Positions 1 to 8,569 of a stretch of 33,648 bases of DNA are shown here, one piece after another. Positions within the stretch are counted from its first letter, which is position 1; each line of letters opens with the position of its first letter. The notes under the pieces are model-generated. The model did not search any database. It was not told the origin of the DNA and saw nothing but the letters and a program-made list of their open reading frames with translations. The translations under genes and the position numbers were made by a program. This stretch comes from SG8-30 sp037443885 (lineage in GTDB: Bacteria; Pseudomonadota; Gammaproteobacteria; Steroidobacterales; Steroidobacteraceae): NCBI GenBank assembly GCA_037443885.1, contig JBBINN010000006.1, forward strand, positions 1 through 33,648. The letters run 5' to 3'.

Positions 1-60
1 CCGGCGGCAGCGCCGGGCGCCGAGCCGACGCCCCGCCGGGTCAGCGTGGCAGGAGGCTGA
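1..60 (+). CDS. C-terminal tail of an upstream gene, possibly the PilJ-type chemoreceptor (partial)
   Basis: Frame 1 is open from the window edge to a TGA at 58-60 and encodes 19 residues ending VSVAGG. Nearly every third codon position is G or C, as in the genes around it, so it is probably coding. The stop lies inside the AGGAGGCTGA stretch that serves as ribosome binding site for the next gene, which suggests a tightly packed operon. In Chp clusters the gene before chpA is usually pilJ, whose product often ends in a similar SVAG-type tail. That identity is inference from position and a very short match. Confidence 0.45.
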   Translation, partial: PAAAPGAEPTPRRVSVAGG

Positions 61-66
61 GGGGGC

Positions 67-3000
67 GTGGCCCAGGTGCAGGAAGTCAACGCCCGCGCGC
101 TCGACGCCGTTGCGCGCGAGCTTTCGGGGCTTCTCAATGATGCCCGCGCGGCGCTCGAGGCGGCCAGCGAGGCGCCCGAGGATACCGCGCCGCTCGTCGC
201 CTTCGCCGACCAGCTGCACGCCGCACGCGGGGTGCTCAAGGTCATCGAGGTCTACGGCGCCTCGCTGCTCGCGGAGGAAATGGAGCACACGGCGCGGATC
301 CTGGTGAGCGGCGGCGGCGACCCGCGCCAGCGCGCCGATGGCCTCGAGGGACTGATGCGGGCGGTCGTGCAGCTGCCGACCTACGTCGAACGCGTGCTCG
401 GCGGGGGGCGCGACCTCGCCCTCGTGCTGCTGCCGCTGCTCAACGACCTTCGCGCCGTGCGCGGCGCATCGCTGCTGTCCGAAGGCACGCTGCTCTCGCT
501 CAATCTCACCTCGGACCGGACACCCGTTGCGCGCGAACCCCAGCCTGGCGAGCCTGTGCTCGGCGTCGCCCAGTGGGCGCGGCGCCTGCGCCCACGCTTC
601 CAGGTCGGGTTGCTGGGCATGATCCGCGGTAGCCGAGACCCGGACGCCCTGCCGGCGCTCGTCGAGGTGGCCGGCAGGATCGAGACGGCCGCCACGACCC
701 GGCCGCTCTACCAGCTCTGGTGGGTGGTGGGTGCGGTGCTGGAGGCGCTGGGAGACGGCGGGCTCGAGGAAAGCGTCACGCTCAAGCGACTGCTCGGCCA
801 GGCGGACCGCGAGCTGCGCCGGCTGTACGAGGCCGGCGAGGAGCGTTACTCAGCAGAGCCGCCGCTCGAGCTCCTCAACAACCTTCTCTACTACGTCGCG
901 TGCTCGCGCAGCAGCGGCCCGCGCACCGCTGCCGTGCGGAACTCGTTCCGCCTGGCGGAACTGCTGCCGGTGGACGAGGCCGTGGAGCAGGAGCGCGAGT
1001 CGTTGTCCGCGCCTTCCGTGAAGCTGATGCACACGGTCGCGGCTGCGATCAGGGAGGACCTGGGCCGCGTGAAGGACGCGCTCGACCTATTCACGCGCAA
1101 GGGCGGGCAGCCGGAGGAGCTCGAGCCGCAGGTCGAGCTGCTAAAGAAAATCGGCGACACACTCGCCGTGCTGGGACTCGGCTCGTTGCGCGAGCAGGTG
1201 CAGTCGGAGCTCGGTCGGCTCGGCGACATCGTGTCGCGGCGCAGCGCGGCCGACGCCGACTCGCTGATCGGCATCGCCACGGTGCTGATCAGCGTCGAGG
1301 ACAATCTGGACGAGTCGCTGGTCCGGCTGATCATGCCGCCCGGCGCGCCGGTGCCCGAGCTTGCACAGGACCCGGAGTTCCGTCAGGTGGCAGAGGCGGT
1401 GCTGCGCGAGTGCAGCGTGAACCTCGCGCGCATCAAGGACCTGGTCGCCCAGGCGCTCGAGCCCGGAGCCGACCTGGTCGGCCTCGATTCGGTCCAGCCG
1501 CTTGCCCGCGGCGTGGCGGCAGGCCTGCTCATGCTGGGCAAGGCACGCGCGACCGACCTGACGACACGTATCGGGCGCGCGGTCGGGCTGGTGCTGCGCC
1601 CGCAGGGCGCCGGCGTGCAGGCGGCCCTCATCGACCGGCTCGCGGACGCCATCGTGAGCGTCGAGTACTACATGGAGACGCTGCAGGCCGGCCGCAGCGA
1701 TCCCTGGTACATGCTCGACAATGCCGAGCGCTGCCTCGGCGCGGTCGAGGCCGGCCTCGCAGGCGAGGCCGTGGCGCCGCCTGCCCCTGAGCCTGCGGCC
1801 GCGACACCATCCGTGGAGCCGGAGCCCGCCTGCTTTGCCGAGGTGGGGGCGGCGCCCGAGCCGGTGGCACCGGTGGAGCAACCGCTTGCCGAGCCCGAGG
1901 TCCTGGCTCCGGCCGCGACCGAACCGGCCGGCGGCGCAGAGGCCGCGTCACCCGTGGCCGAGGCGCCCGCCGCTCCGAAGGCGATCCCACCGCTGGCTCC
2001 GGCTCTCGCGCCGGAGCTGCTCGACGACGAGCTGCTGCCCGTGTTCGTCGAGGAAGCCCGTGAGGAGACCGAGGCCCTGCAGGGCGCCTTCCGGCTGTGG
2101 GACCAGAATCCGGCAGACCACGAGGCACTGGCGCGTGTCCGGCGAGCATTCCACACGCTGAAGGGCAGCGGCCGCATGGTCGGCGCGATGGCGCTCGGCC
2201 AGTTCGCGTGGTCCGTCGAAAACCTGCTCAACCGGCTGATCGAGGGCACCCGCGAGCGCACGCCCGAGACTCTCGTGCTGCTGCGCGATGCCGTCGACTT
2301 CCTGCCTGACCTGATCGACTGCCTCGAAAGCCGCGAGTTCATGCCTGCCGTGGCCCACCAGCTGGCCAGCGCCGCCTTCGCGCTCTCCGACGGCAAGGCA
2401 CTTCCAGAGTACCGGCTGCCGCCACGGCGCAAGGCCGGCGTCGAACAGACCCTGGTCGTCGAGCGCCTCGACGAGGCGACGCTCGCGCGGATGCTCGAGC
2501 AGGTCCCGCCGGCCGAGACGGCACCGACCGCCCAGCCGTCCGTCGTAGAAGCCGAGGCGCCGGCGCCGTCCGAGGAAACGGTGGCTCGGGCGGAGATCGA
2601 AGCAGCATTCGCGGAAGCGTCCCAGGCGGCGCCAGTGCCCTACGAGCCGACGCTCGTGATTGCGGCGCCGACCTTCGAGCAGCTGCCGGAATCGGCTGCG
2701 GAGCCAGCGGCGGAGGCCGCTACGGCGGAGCCGCCGCAGGTTGCGGCCGAACCGGAGGTCGCGCGCGAGCCGGAAGTCGAGCCGGAAGTCGAGGAGTTCC
2801 TCACCGCCGACGAGGAACTGCTCATCGCCGGGCCGGAGTTGATGCCCGAGCCGTCGCCCCTCGAGATGTCGCTGCAGGACATCTACCGCCGGGAGGTGCA
2901 GGCGCACCTCGAGGTCCTGCGCGAGTTCCTGCGTCACGCGTGGATCGCTCCCGGACCGCATCCGGTCACCGAGGACCTGTACCGGGCCTGCCACACGCTG

Positions 3001-6000
3001 CGTGGCGCCTCGCGTACGGCGCAGATCGAGCCGGCCATCCGCCTCGCCGATCCGCTCCACCGGTGGCTGCGCCGGCTCTTCGACCATGACCGGGCCTTCA
3101 ACGAGGAAGGCCTCGCGACGCTCGCGGATTCCGTCGCCACATTCGAGGACATCCTCGACCACATCGAGGAGCACTCGGGCTACTTCACGCAGCTGCCGGA
3201 CATCGTCGCCAGCATCTGTGCGCACGACCTGGCTCTCGAGCAGGCCCTGGCGGCCGAGCCCGCGGTGCCGCCCGCCGAGCCCATGGAACCGGTGCTGGCC
3301 GAGCCGGAACCCGAGCCTGTACCGGAGCCCGAGCCGCGCATCGAGATCGACCACCTCATTCCGGGCATGGCCGTGCAGGCCGAAGCGCGCGCAGGCGCCG
3401 AGCCGTCTGGCTTCGAGCAGCTCCTGCCGCCTGTGGAGGAGACGCGGATCGAGGGACCGGTGCCCTACCTCGCGACCCCCGAGGAACTCGAGGCACAGCC
3501 GGTGGTGACGCCGGAGCCGCCGCCCGGGCCCGCGGTCACGAGCGACGATTACTTCGCCCCGGTCGAGCTGGAACCCGTGGCGGTTGCCGGCCCCGCCGAG
3601 CCGGTGGAAGCCGCTGCTGCACTGGCCGCGGCACTCGAGCCGTCCGCACCGACGTCGCCGCCCGTCGAGCCGCCGCTCGTGCACGAGCCGGAGCCGGCAA
3701 CGACGGCCCCGCCGAGCGTGGACTATGACCCCGACATCGCCGCGATCTTCTGCGAGGAAGCGACCGAGCTTCTCGAGGGCGCCGATGCGGCGCTCGGCGC
3801 CCTGAGGGCGGAGCGCGGCAGCCGTGAACGCATCGTCGAACTCCAGCGTGTCCTTCACACGGTCAAAGGCGGCGCGCGCATGGCAGGTGTCGCGGCGATG
3901 GGCGACCTGAGCCACGAGCTCGAGTCCTTGCTCGTGCGCCTCGGTGGCGGCATCGCGCCCCTCGAGGGTGCGGCCCTCGAGGTCGTGCAGGCGACGCTCG
4001 ACGAGCTGAGCCGCATGCGCGATTTCGTCAACGCGGGTCGACCAGTCGCGCACGCGCGCGACCTGATCACGCGAATCCGGCTCGTCGGCCGCGCGGCGGT
4101 GCCGGCCGCAGCTGCGCCGGCGGAAGCTGCCGCGCCGGTCGAGGACGCGGCCCCTGTAGCCGAGGCCGCAGCGATTCCGCTCGAGGCGCAGGCGCCCGAG
4201 GAAGCGGTCGCCGAGGGCGATCAGGCGCTCGCCGAGCCGGAACCCGCCGCGGCCTCCACGCCCGGGTTGGCTGCGCCACCTGCGGAGCCCGCGGCGCCCC
4301 TGCCCGGGCGCGAGTCCGCACCCGAGCGCGCCGAGATGGCGCGCGTGGACGCCGAGCTCCTCGACGCCATGCTCAACAACGCCGGCGAAGCGAGCATCTT
4401 CCGCGCGCGCGTTGAGCAGCAGCTCGCCTCGGTGGAGTTCAACCTCGCCGAGCTCGGCCGTGTCGTGCAGCGCCTGAAGGACCAGCTGCGCAAGCTCGAG
4501 ATCGAGACCGAGGCGCAGATCCTGCACCGCCACATCGACGTCGCGCCGCGCCGCGAGGACTTCGACCCGCTCGAGCTCGACCGGTACTCCACCATCCAGC
4601 AGTACTCCCGCGGCCTGGCCGAGACGGCCTCGGACGTGGCGAGCGTGCAGGGCCTGCTCGGCAACCTGACCCGAGAGGCGCAAAACCTGCTGGTGCAGCA
4701 GGGTCGCGTCATCTCCGACCTGCAGAACGGCCTGATGCGCACCCGCATGGTGCCCTTCCAGCGGCACGTGCAGCGCCTGACGCGCATCGTGCGGCAGGTC
4801 GCCGCGGAATACGGCAAGAGCGCGGAACTGTCCGTGACCGGCGCGGCGGGCGAGCTCGACCGCCAGGTGCTCGAGCGCATGCTGCCGCCGTTCGAGCACC
4901 TGCTGCGCAACGCCGTGGTCCACGGCATCGAGACGCCCGAGGAGCGGGACGCGCGCGTCAAGCCCGCCGTCGGCAGCATCGGCCTGTCGCTTCGCCGCGA
5001 GGGGGCGGAGGTCGTGATCGTCGTGTCCGATGACGGCGGCGGTATCCCGCTGCGCATGGTCCGCGACCGCGCGGTCGCGCTCGGCCTGATCACGCCGAAA
5101 CAGGACCTGACCGATGACCAGGCGCTGCAGCTGATCCTGGAGCCCGGGTTCTCGACGGCCACGCGGGTCACGCAGTCCGCCGGCCGCGGCGTCGGCATGG
5201 ACGTCGTCGCCACCGAGATCAAGAAGCTGGGCGGATCGCTCTACATCGAGTCGGAGGAGGGGCGCGGGACCCGCTTCACCATACGCCTGCCGTTCACGCT
5301 GGCGATCAGCCACGCGCTGGTGGTCCGCGTCGGCGAGGAGCTGTTCGCCCTGCCCATGCCGACGGTCGAGGGCGTGGTGCGCGTGCCCGTCGAGGAGGTG
5401 CGCCGCCAGCTCGCTGGCGAGACCGAGGGCTTCGAGTACAGCGGCCAGAAGTACCGCTTCCAGCACCTGGCGGGGTTCGTGGGGGGCACGCCCGCGCCGA
5501 TACCGGATGGCGAGAGCGCCGTGCCCGTGATCCTGGTCCGCGCGGGCGAGCACTCGACCGGCATCGTGGCCGACGAACTCGCCGGCAGCCGGGAGATCGT
5601 GGTGAAGTCGGTCGGGCCGCAGATCGCCGGCATCCGCGGCATCGCCGGCGCCACCATCCTAGGTGACGGGCGGATCTGCATCATCCTCGACGTCGCGGCG
5701 CTGGTGCGCTCCGAGTGGCGCGCCCGGGCGCCGGTGGAGCCGCGCCCCGAGACCGTCGACCGCCGCGCCTTCGCGCTGGTGGTTGACGACTCCATCACGG
5801 TGCGTCGCGTTACCCAGCGCCTGCTCGAGCGCAACGGCATGCGGGTGATGACCGCGAAGGACGGGCTCGACGCGGTCGGCGTGCTGCAGGAGCACGTTCC
5901 CGACGTGATCCTGCTCGACATCGAAATGCCGCGCATGGACGGCTACGAGGTCGCCTCGCATGTCCGCAACGACCCGCGCCTGAAGGACATTCCGATCGTC

Positions 6001-6141
6001 ATGATCACTTCCCGCGTCGGCGAGAAGCACCGCGCGCGGGCCATCGAGTTGGGCGTGGACGAGTACCTCGGCAAGCCCTACCAGGAGAGCCAGCTGCTCG
6101 AAGTGCTCGAGCCCCTGCTCAAGAGGCGGCGTGCGTCGTGA
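67..6141 (+). CDS. chpA: ChpA-like hybrid chemotaxis histidine kinase (type IV pilus Chp system)
   Basis: A 2024-residue CheA-type kinase thought to control type IV pilus output (twitching, surface sensing). GTG start with AGGAGG about ten bases upstream. In order: an N-terminal FimL/HPt-like region (about 1-560, H51 in LHAARG); HPt domains with HTLKG (H696, about 651-755), HTLRG (H976, about 933-1040) and HTVKG (H1264, about 1218-1320); a dimerisation region from about 1426; an HATPase with N box at N1615 and GRGVGMD; a CheW-like domain (about 1745-1885); and a receiver (about 1903-2020) with VVDDS, phospho-acceptor D1951 and K2003. Long Ala/Pro/Glu-rich linkers separate the domains. P. aeruginosa ChpA carries more phosphotransfer domains (eight, from memory), so this is a reduced version. 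The second HPt has Arg where Lys is usual after the His. The stop overlaps the next start. Confidence 0.93.
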   Translation: MAQVQEVNARALDAVARELSGLLNDARAALEAASEAPEDTAPLVAFADQLHAARGVLKVIEVYGASLLAEEMEHTARILVSGGGDPRQRADGLEGLMRAVVQLPTYVERVLGGGRDLALVLLPLLNDLRAVRGASLLSEGTLLSLNLTSDRTPVAREPQPGEPVLGVAQWARRLRPRFQVGLLGMIRGSRDPDALPALVEVAGRIETAATTRPLYQLWWVVGAVLEALGDGGLEESVTLKRLLGQADRELRRLYEAGEERYSAEPPLELLNNLLYYVACSRSSGPRTAAVRNSFRLAELLPVDEAVEQERESLSAPSVKLMHTVAAAIREDLGRVKDALDLFTRKGGQPEELEPQVELLKKIGDTLAVLGLGSLREQVQSELGRLGDIVSRRSAADADSLIGIATVLISVEDNLDESLVRLIMPPGAPVPELAQDPEFRQVAEAVLRECSVNLARIKDLVAQALEPGADLVGLDSVQPLARGVAAGLLMLGKARATDLTTRIGRAVGLVLRPQGAGVQAALIDRLADAIVSVEYYMETLQAGRSDPWYMLDNAERCLGAVEAGLAGEAVAPPAPEPAAATPSVEPEPACFAEVGAAPEPVAPVEQPLAEPEVLAPAATEPAGGAEAASPVAEAPAAPKAIPPLAPALAPELLDDELLPVFVEEAREETEALQGAFRLWDQNPADHEALARVRRAFHTLKGSGRMVGAMALGQFAWSVENLLNRLIEGTRERTPETLVLLRDAVDFLPDLIDCLESREFMPAVAHQLASAAFALSDGKALPEYRLPPRRKAGVEQTLVVERLDEATLARMLEQVPPAETAPTAQPSVVEAEAPAPSEETVARAEIEAAFAEASQAAPVPYEPTLVIAAPTFEQLPESAAEPAAEAATAEPPQVAAEPEVAREPEVEPEVEEFLTADEELLIAGPELMPEPSPLEMSLQDIYRREVQAHLEVLREFLRHAWIAPGPHPVTEDLYRACHTLRGASRTAQIEPAIRLADPLHRWLRRLFDHDRAFNEEGLATLADSVATFEDILDHIEEHSGYFTQLPDIVASICAHDLALEQALAAEPAVPPAEPMEPVLAEPEPEPVPEPEPRIEIDHLIPGMAVQAEARAGAEPSGFEQLLPPVEETRIEGPVPYLATPEELEAQPVVTPEPPPGPAVTSDDYFAPVELEPVAVAGPAEPVEAAAALAAALEPSAPTSPPVEPPLVHEPEPATTAPPSVDYDPDIAAIFCEEATELLEGADAALGALRAERGSRERIVELQRVLHTVKGGARMAGVAAMGDLSHELESLLVRLGGGIAPLEGAALEVVQATLDELSRMRDFVNAGRPVAHARDLITRIRLVGRAAVPAAAAPAEAAAPVEDAAPVAEAAAIPLEAQAPEEAVAEGDQALAEPEPAAASTPGLAAPPAEPAAPLPGRESAPERAEMARVDAELLDAMLNNAGEASIFRARVEQQLASVEFNLAELGRVVQRLKDQLRKLEIETEAQILHRHIDVAPRREDFDPLELDRYSTIQQYSRGLAETASDVASVQGLLGNLTREAQNLLVQQGRVISDLQNGLMRTRMVPFQRHVQRLTRIVRQVAAEYGKSAELSVTGAAGELDRQVLERMLPPFEHLLRNAVVHGIETPEERDARVKPAVGSIGLSLRREGAEVVIVVSDDGGGIPLRMVRDRAVALGLITPKQDLTDDQALQLILEPGFSTATRVTQSAGRGVGMDVVATEIKKLGGSLYIESEEGRGTRFTIRLPFTLAISHALVVRVGEELFALPMPTVEGVVRVPVEEVRRQLAGETEGFEYSGQKYRFQHLAGFVGGTPAPIPDGESAVPVILVRAGEHSTGIVADELAGSREIVVKSVGPQIAGIRGIAGATILGDGRICIILDVAALVRSEWRARAPVEPRPETVDRRAFALVVDDSITVRRVTQRLLERNGMRVMTAKDGLDAVGVLQEHVPDVILLDIEMPRMDGYEVASHVRNDPRLKDIPIVMITSRVGEKHRARAIELGVDEYLGKPYQESQLLEVLEPLLKRRRAS

Positions 6142-6605
6142 CGAGCGACGATCTCTACGGGCTGCTGATCCCGCTCCTGGACGAGCGGCTGCTGGTCCCT
6201 CGCGCGTGCGTGGCTGAGGTGACGGGGCTGCAGTCGCTGCAGGAAATGCCCGGCGCTCCGCCGTGGTACCTCGGCGTCGCGCCGTGGAACGGCCGCAGCA
6301 TCCCGGTGATCTCCTTCGAGGGCGCCTGTGGCCAGCGCATCCCGCCGGCCGGCGGCCGCACGCGCGTCGTGGTCTTCTCCTGCCTCGGTCAGAAGCTGCC
6401 GGCTGGCCACTTCGGTATTGCCAGCCAGGGCTTCCCCCAGCTGGTCCGGGTCAATGCCGGCGTGATCCGCCCGGACGACTCGAGCATCTTCGGCGAGCGC
6501 GCACCCGTGCTGTGCCGGGTCCGCATGATCAACGAGCTGCCTCTCGTGCCCGACCTCGGGCGGCTCGAGGAGATGATCGCGGACGAGACGACCGTGACGG
6601 CCTGA
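6138..6605 (+). CDS. chpC: CheW-like adaptor protein (ChpC type)
   Basis: A 155-residue single CheW-like domain expected to couple chemoreceptors to the ChpA kinase in the cytoplasm. The GTG start lies in GTGA, overlapping the ChpA stop by four bases, so translation is probably coupled. Recognisable features are the opening LLIPLLDERLLVPRACVAEV strand, the PPWYLGVAPWNGRSIPVISFE segment (as in the CheW W-x-x-G-x-i-P region) and a C-terminal beta-rich part. In Pseudomonas a CheB-type methylesterase (chpB) sits between chpA and chpC; here there is none, and no further chp gene follows because the next gene is convergent. It could also be called PilI-like; its position after chpA favours ChpC. 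Confidence 0.85.
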   Translation: MTSDDLYGLLIPLLDERLLVPRACVAEVTGLQSLQEMPGAPPWYLGVAPWNGRSIPVISFEGACGQRIPPAGGRTRVVVFSCLGQKLPAGHFGIASQGFPQLVRVNAGVIRPDDSSIFGERAPVLCRVRMINELPLVPDLGRLEEMIADETTVTA

Positions 6606-6627
6606 GGTCTGCCCCGGCGCGATTCCC

Positions 6628-8088
6628 TCAGCCGAGCGCGAGCCGCGGCGCGAGGCGCTCCCACCCGGCGGTCCCGATCGGGTGAGGCCCGCGCGGCGCG
6701 CTCCCGATGATGCCTTCGTCCTTCAGCAGGGCCAGAGGCAGCAGTCGTAGCAGCCGGCCGTGCAGGCGCAGGTCGAGGACCGCGACCGGGCCGCGCTCGA
6801 GCCTGCCATGGATGTCGGCGAGGCTCAGGCCCGGGCGCGCGGCCGTGAGCGTGAGCACCTCGTCGAGCTGCGCGCAGCGCGTGACCGACTCGACCCTTGC
6901 GAGTGCGGTCGCGCAGGCGGATGCGCTGCGTCGGGCCGCCCGCCCGTGGAACAGGAGCAGCTGGTCGCCGGGCCACGGCATTCGGCCGGTGGCCGGAAGC
7001 AGCAGCTGCTTGCGGAGCGGGCTGCCGAGCGTGCCACGATTCGGGTCGGCCGCGCCGAAGAGTTCCTCCTGCTCGAACACCGCAAGCTCCGGCAGGAGCC
7101 GGTCGTGCTCCTCTGCCGACACCGGCAACAGCCACGCGCCGGCGCCTGGCTCCGGTGCCGGGATCGCGTCCGGCGCGCCGTGGCGGAGCATCTCCCGCCC
7201 ATGCGGGTCGGAACCGAGCCTTTCGAAGCCGAGCTGCTCGAGCAGCAGCAGGGGCGTCTCCTCGTGCGGCGGCAGGTGGGCGGTCAGCGGCTCGCCGAGG
7301 CGGCGTGCGATCGCGAGCGCCGCGCCGATGATGGGCTCCAGCAGGAACGATCCCCGCCGACGCTCATCGCCCGCGAGTGCGACCAGTTCCAGGCCATCGC
7401 GCGTCTCGCTGCCCGCCAGCACGCCCACGCCGCAAGGCAGGTCGCCCTCGAAGACTGCCAGCACGCGTGCGTGCGCGCCTTCCAGGCGATCGCGCAGGTA
7501 CGGGTCGCTCGGCAAGCACTCCTGCTCGACGAGGTCGCAGAGCGGGCCGGGCTTCAGCACCTCCCGCGGATCGATCTCGCGGACTGCGGTGGCCGTCGAC
7601 CGGCCCGCGAGGCCATCGAGCCAGGCGAGCGCGTCGGCTGGCGTCAGCACGCGCGCGGCGAGGCCGGCGCGGGCTGCTGCGCGGTGGATACGTCCGTCGA
7701 GCGCGACCAGCAGGTCGGCGACGCGCGCGTGCAGAGCGCCGAGCAGCCGCAGATCGCCTTCGTCTGCCTCGCTGCGCGCGGGCGTGAAGCGGGCGAGGGT
7801 GTCGCGCTCGCTCGGCGCGGGGAGCGGCGGCAGCTTGACCAGGGGCTCGTAGCGACTCAGGTCGACACGGCGGCGCAGCACGTCCGGGTCCTTCGCGGCC
7901 TCGCGCCAGGCCTGCTCCTCGACGCAGAGCGTGAGGCCGAGCGACGCGCAGCGCTGCGAGAGTGCGAAGAGCGTGTCGGCGTGCACCTCGCTGCCGGGAC
8001 CGACGGTGAGCCAGGGATCGAGCAGCAGCTTCGTGCTGCATTCCTCGAGGGCGGGGCGGAAGCGGGCGAAGGCGGGGAGGGAGGACAC
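6628..8088 (-). CDS. PIN-GNAT-PUA-like (ASCH/EVE) fusion protein
   Basis: 486 residues, GTG start (8088) without a strong Shine-Dalgarno, so the start is uncertain. Three parts can be seen. Residues 1-150 look like a PIN nuclease: D24 in LLLDPWL, acidic residues near 58-67, D112, and D131 in LLVALDGRIHRAA followed by LAARVLTPADALAWL, a typical PIN C-terminus. Residues about 170-305 look like a GNAT acetyltransferase (HARVLAVFEGDLPCGVGVL, then LEQLGFERLG). Residues about 345-450 resemble a PUA-superfamily (ASCH/EVE-like) fold: LRKQLLLPATGRMPWPGDQLLLFH, then ALARVESV. I recall multi-domain PIN/GNAT proteins of this layout in bacteria, but no established function. A nuclease acting on RNA with an attached acetyltransferase is an inference. 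The gene is convergent with chpC and has no obvious partner gene. Confidence 0.62.
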   Translation of the reverse strand: MSSLPAFARFRPALEECSTKLLLDPWLTVGPGSEVHADTLFALSQRCASLGLTLCVEEQAWREAAKDPDVLRRRVDLSRYEPLVKLPPLPAPSERDTLARFTPARSEADEGDLRLLGALHARVADLLVALDGRIHRAAARAGLAARVLTPADALAWLDGLAGRSTATAVREIDPREVLKPGPLCDLVEQECLPSDPYLRDRLEGAHARVLAVFEGDLPCGVGVLAGSETRDGLELVALAGDERRRGSFLLEPIIGAALAIARRLGEPLTAHLPPHEETPLLLLEQLGFERLGSDPHGREMLRHGAPDAIPAPEPGAGAWLLPVSAEEHDRLLPELAVFEQEELFGAADPNRGTLGSPLRKQLLLPATGRMPWPGDQLLLFHGRAARRSASACATALARVESVTRCAQLDEVLTLTAARPGLSLADIHGRLERGPVAVLDLRLHGRLLRLLPLALLKDEGIIGSAPRGPHPIGTAGWERLAPRLALG

Positions 8089-8218
8089 GCGGTGTCAGCT
8101 CTTCCTGAACTGGCCTGCAGAGCGCCTTATGTTACGGGTCGGCGCCGCGCGGCGCCATGCCGGGATGAGCGCTCTGCCTAGTGCGCTGTCGGGAACCGAA
8201 GCTGGTGCTTCTCGCACG

Positions 8219-8558
8219 GGCGGGATCCGGCGGTGGTGCCTGCACCGCGACCGGGATCCGGCGGGGGGCACTCCTCGCCTCGCTGCGGCGCTCGCCGAGC
8301 CTCGCGCCGCTTGATGCTCGGCTGTGGGGCCCCCTCGCCACCTCGGTCGCGGCGCGATGGGCTGAGCCTGAATCGGGCAGTGCCGAATCAGGCGCTGCGT
8401 CACGCGCGCGCCGGCGAGGTGGCCAGCGGCCCCCCGGAGCGAGCGAGTTTTCTTCCCGAGCGAGCGAAGCGGGGGCCCGGCCGGATCCCGCCGGCGCGCG
8501 AGGCGCTGTCGCAGCCCCGATCCCGGTCGCGGCGCAGGCGCGACTTACGGATCCCGCC
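8219..8558. repeat. 340-base imperfect inverted repeat filling most of a gene-free stretch (8089-8569)
   Basis: Outer arms are 8219-8258 and 8519-8558. The right arm reads GATCCCGGTCGCGGCGCAGGC, eight unmatched bases, then CGGATCCCGCC. The reverse complement of the left arm gives the same text with one mismatch in the 32 compared bases and the same eight-base spacer. Inner arms at 8326-8346 and 8415-8435 (CGAGGTGGC plus a G/C run) and a hairpin at 8366-8393 share nearly the same centre (about 8380-8389). No convincing gene lies here: the open frames are short, repeat-derived and lack good starts. It could be a miniature mobile or REP/REPIN-type element, a structured RNA or a nucleoid site; the sequence does not decide. 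Confidence 0.7.
8366..8393. repeat. Central hairpin of the palindromic element
   Basis: GCCTGAATCGG and CCGAATCAGGC form an 11-position stem with one mismatch around a six-base loop. There is no following T-run on either strand, so it is not a classical intrinsic terminator. It sits near the centre of the larger inverted repeat. Confidence 0.6.
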
Positions 8559-8566
8559 GGCGCGCG
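8482..8566. repeat. Direct repeat pair with GGATCC core
   Basis: The 19-base word CGGATCCCGCCGGCGCGCG occurs at 8482-8500 and again at 8548-8566. A related word, CGGGATCCGGCGG, occurs twice on the other side of the palindrome (8221-8233 and 8252-8264). The copies are nested within the inverted repeat, as expected from a repeat-derived element. The second copy ends four bases before the rsmE stop codon. Confidence 0.65.
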
Positions 8567-8569
8567 GCG

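Noticed and set aside
1948..5553. Very long minus-strand open frame opposite chpA
   Set aside because: Artefact of high GC; translation is rich in His/Arg with no domain pattern, while the plus strand shows clear CheA domains.
6602..6632. Terminator between chpC and the PIN-GNAT gene
   Set aside because: Only a six-base stem (CTGAGG/CCTCAG) with a loop of about 19 bases and no T-run; too weak to list.
8221..8566. CRISPR array from the GGATCC-core repeats
   Set aside because: Only two copies per motif, irregular spacing and mirror orientation; no spacers and no cas genes.
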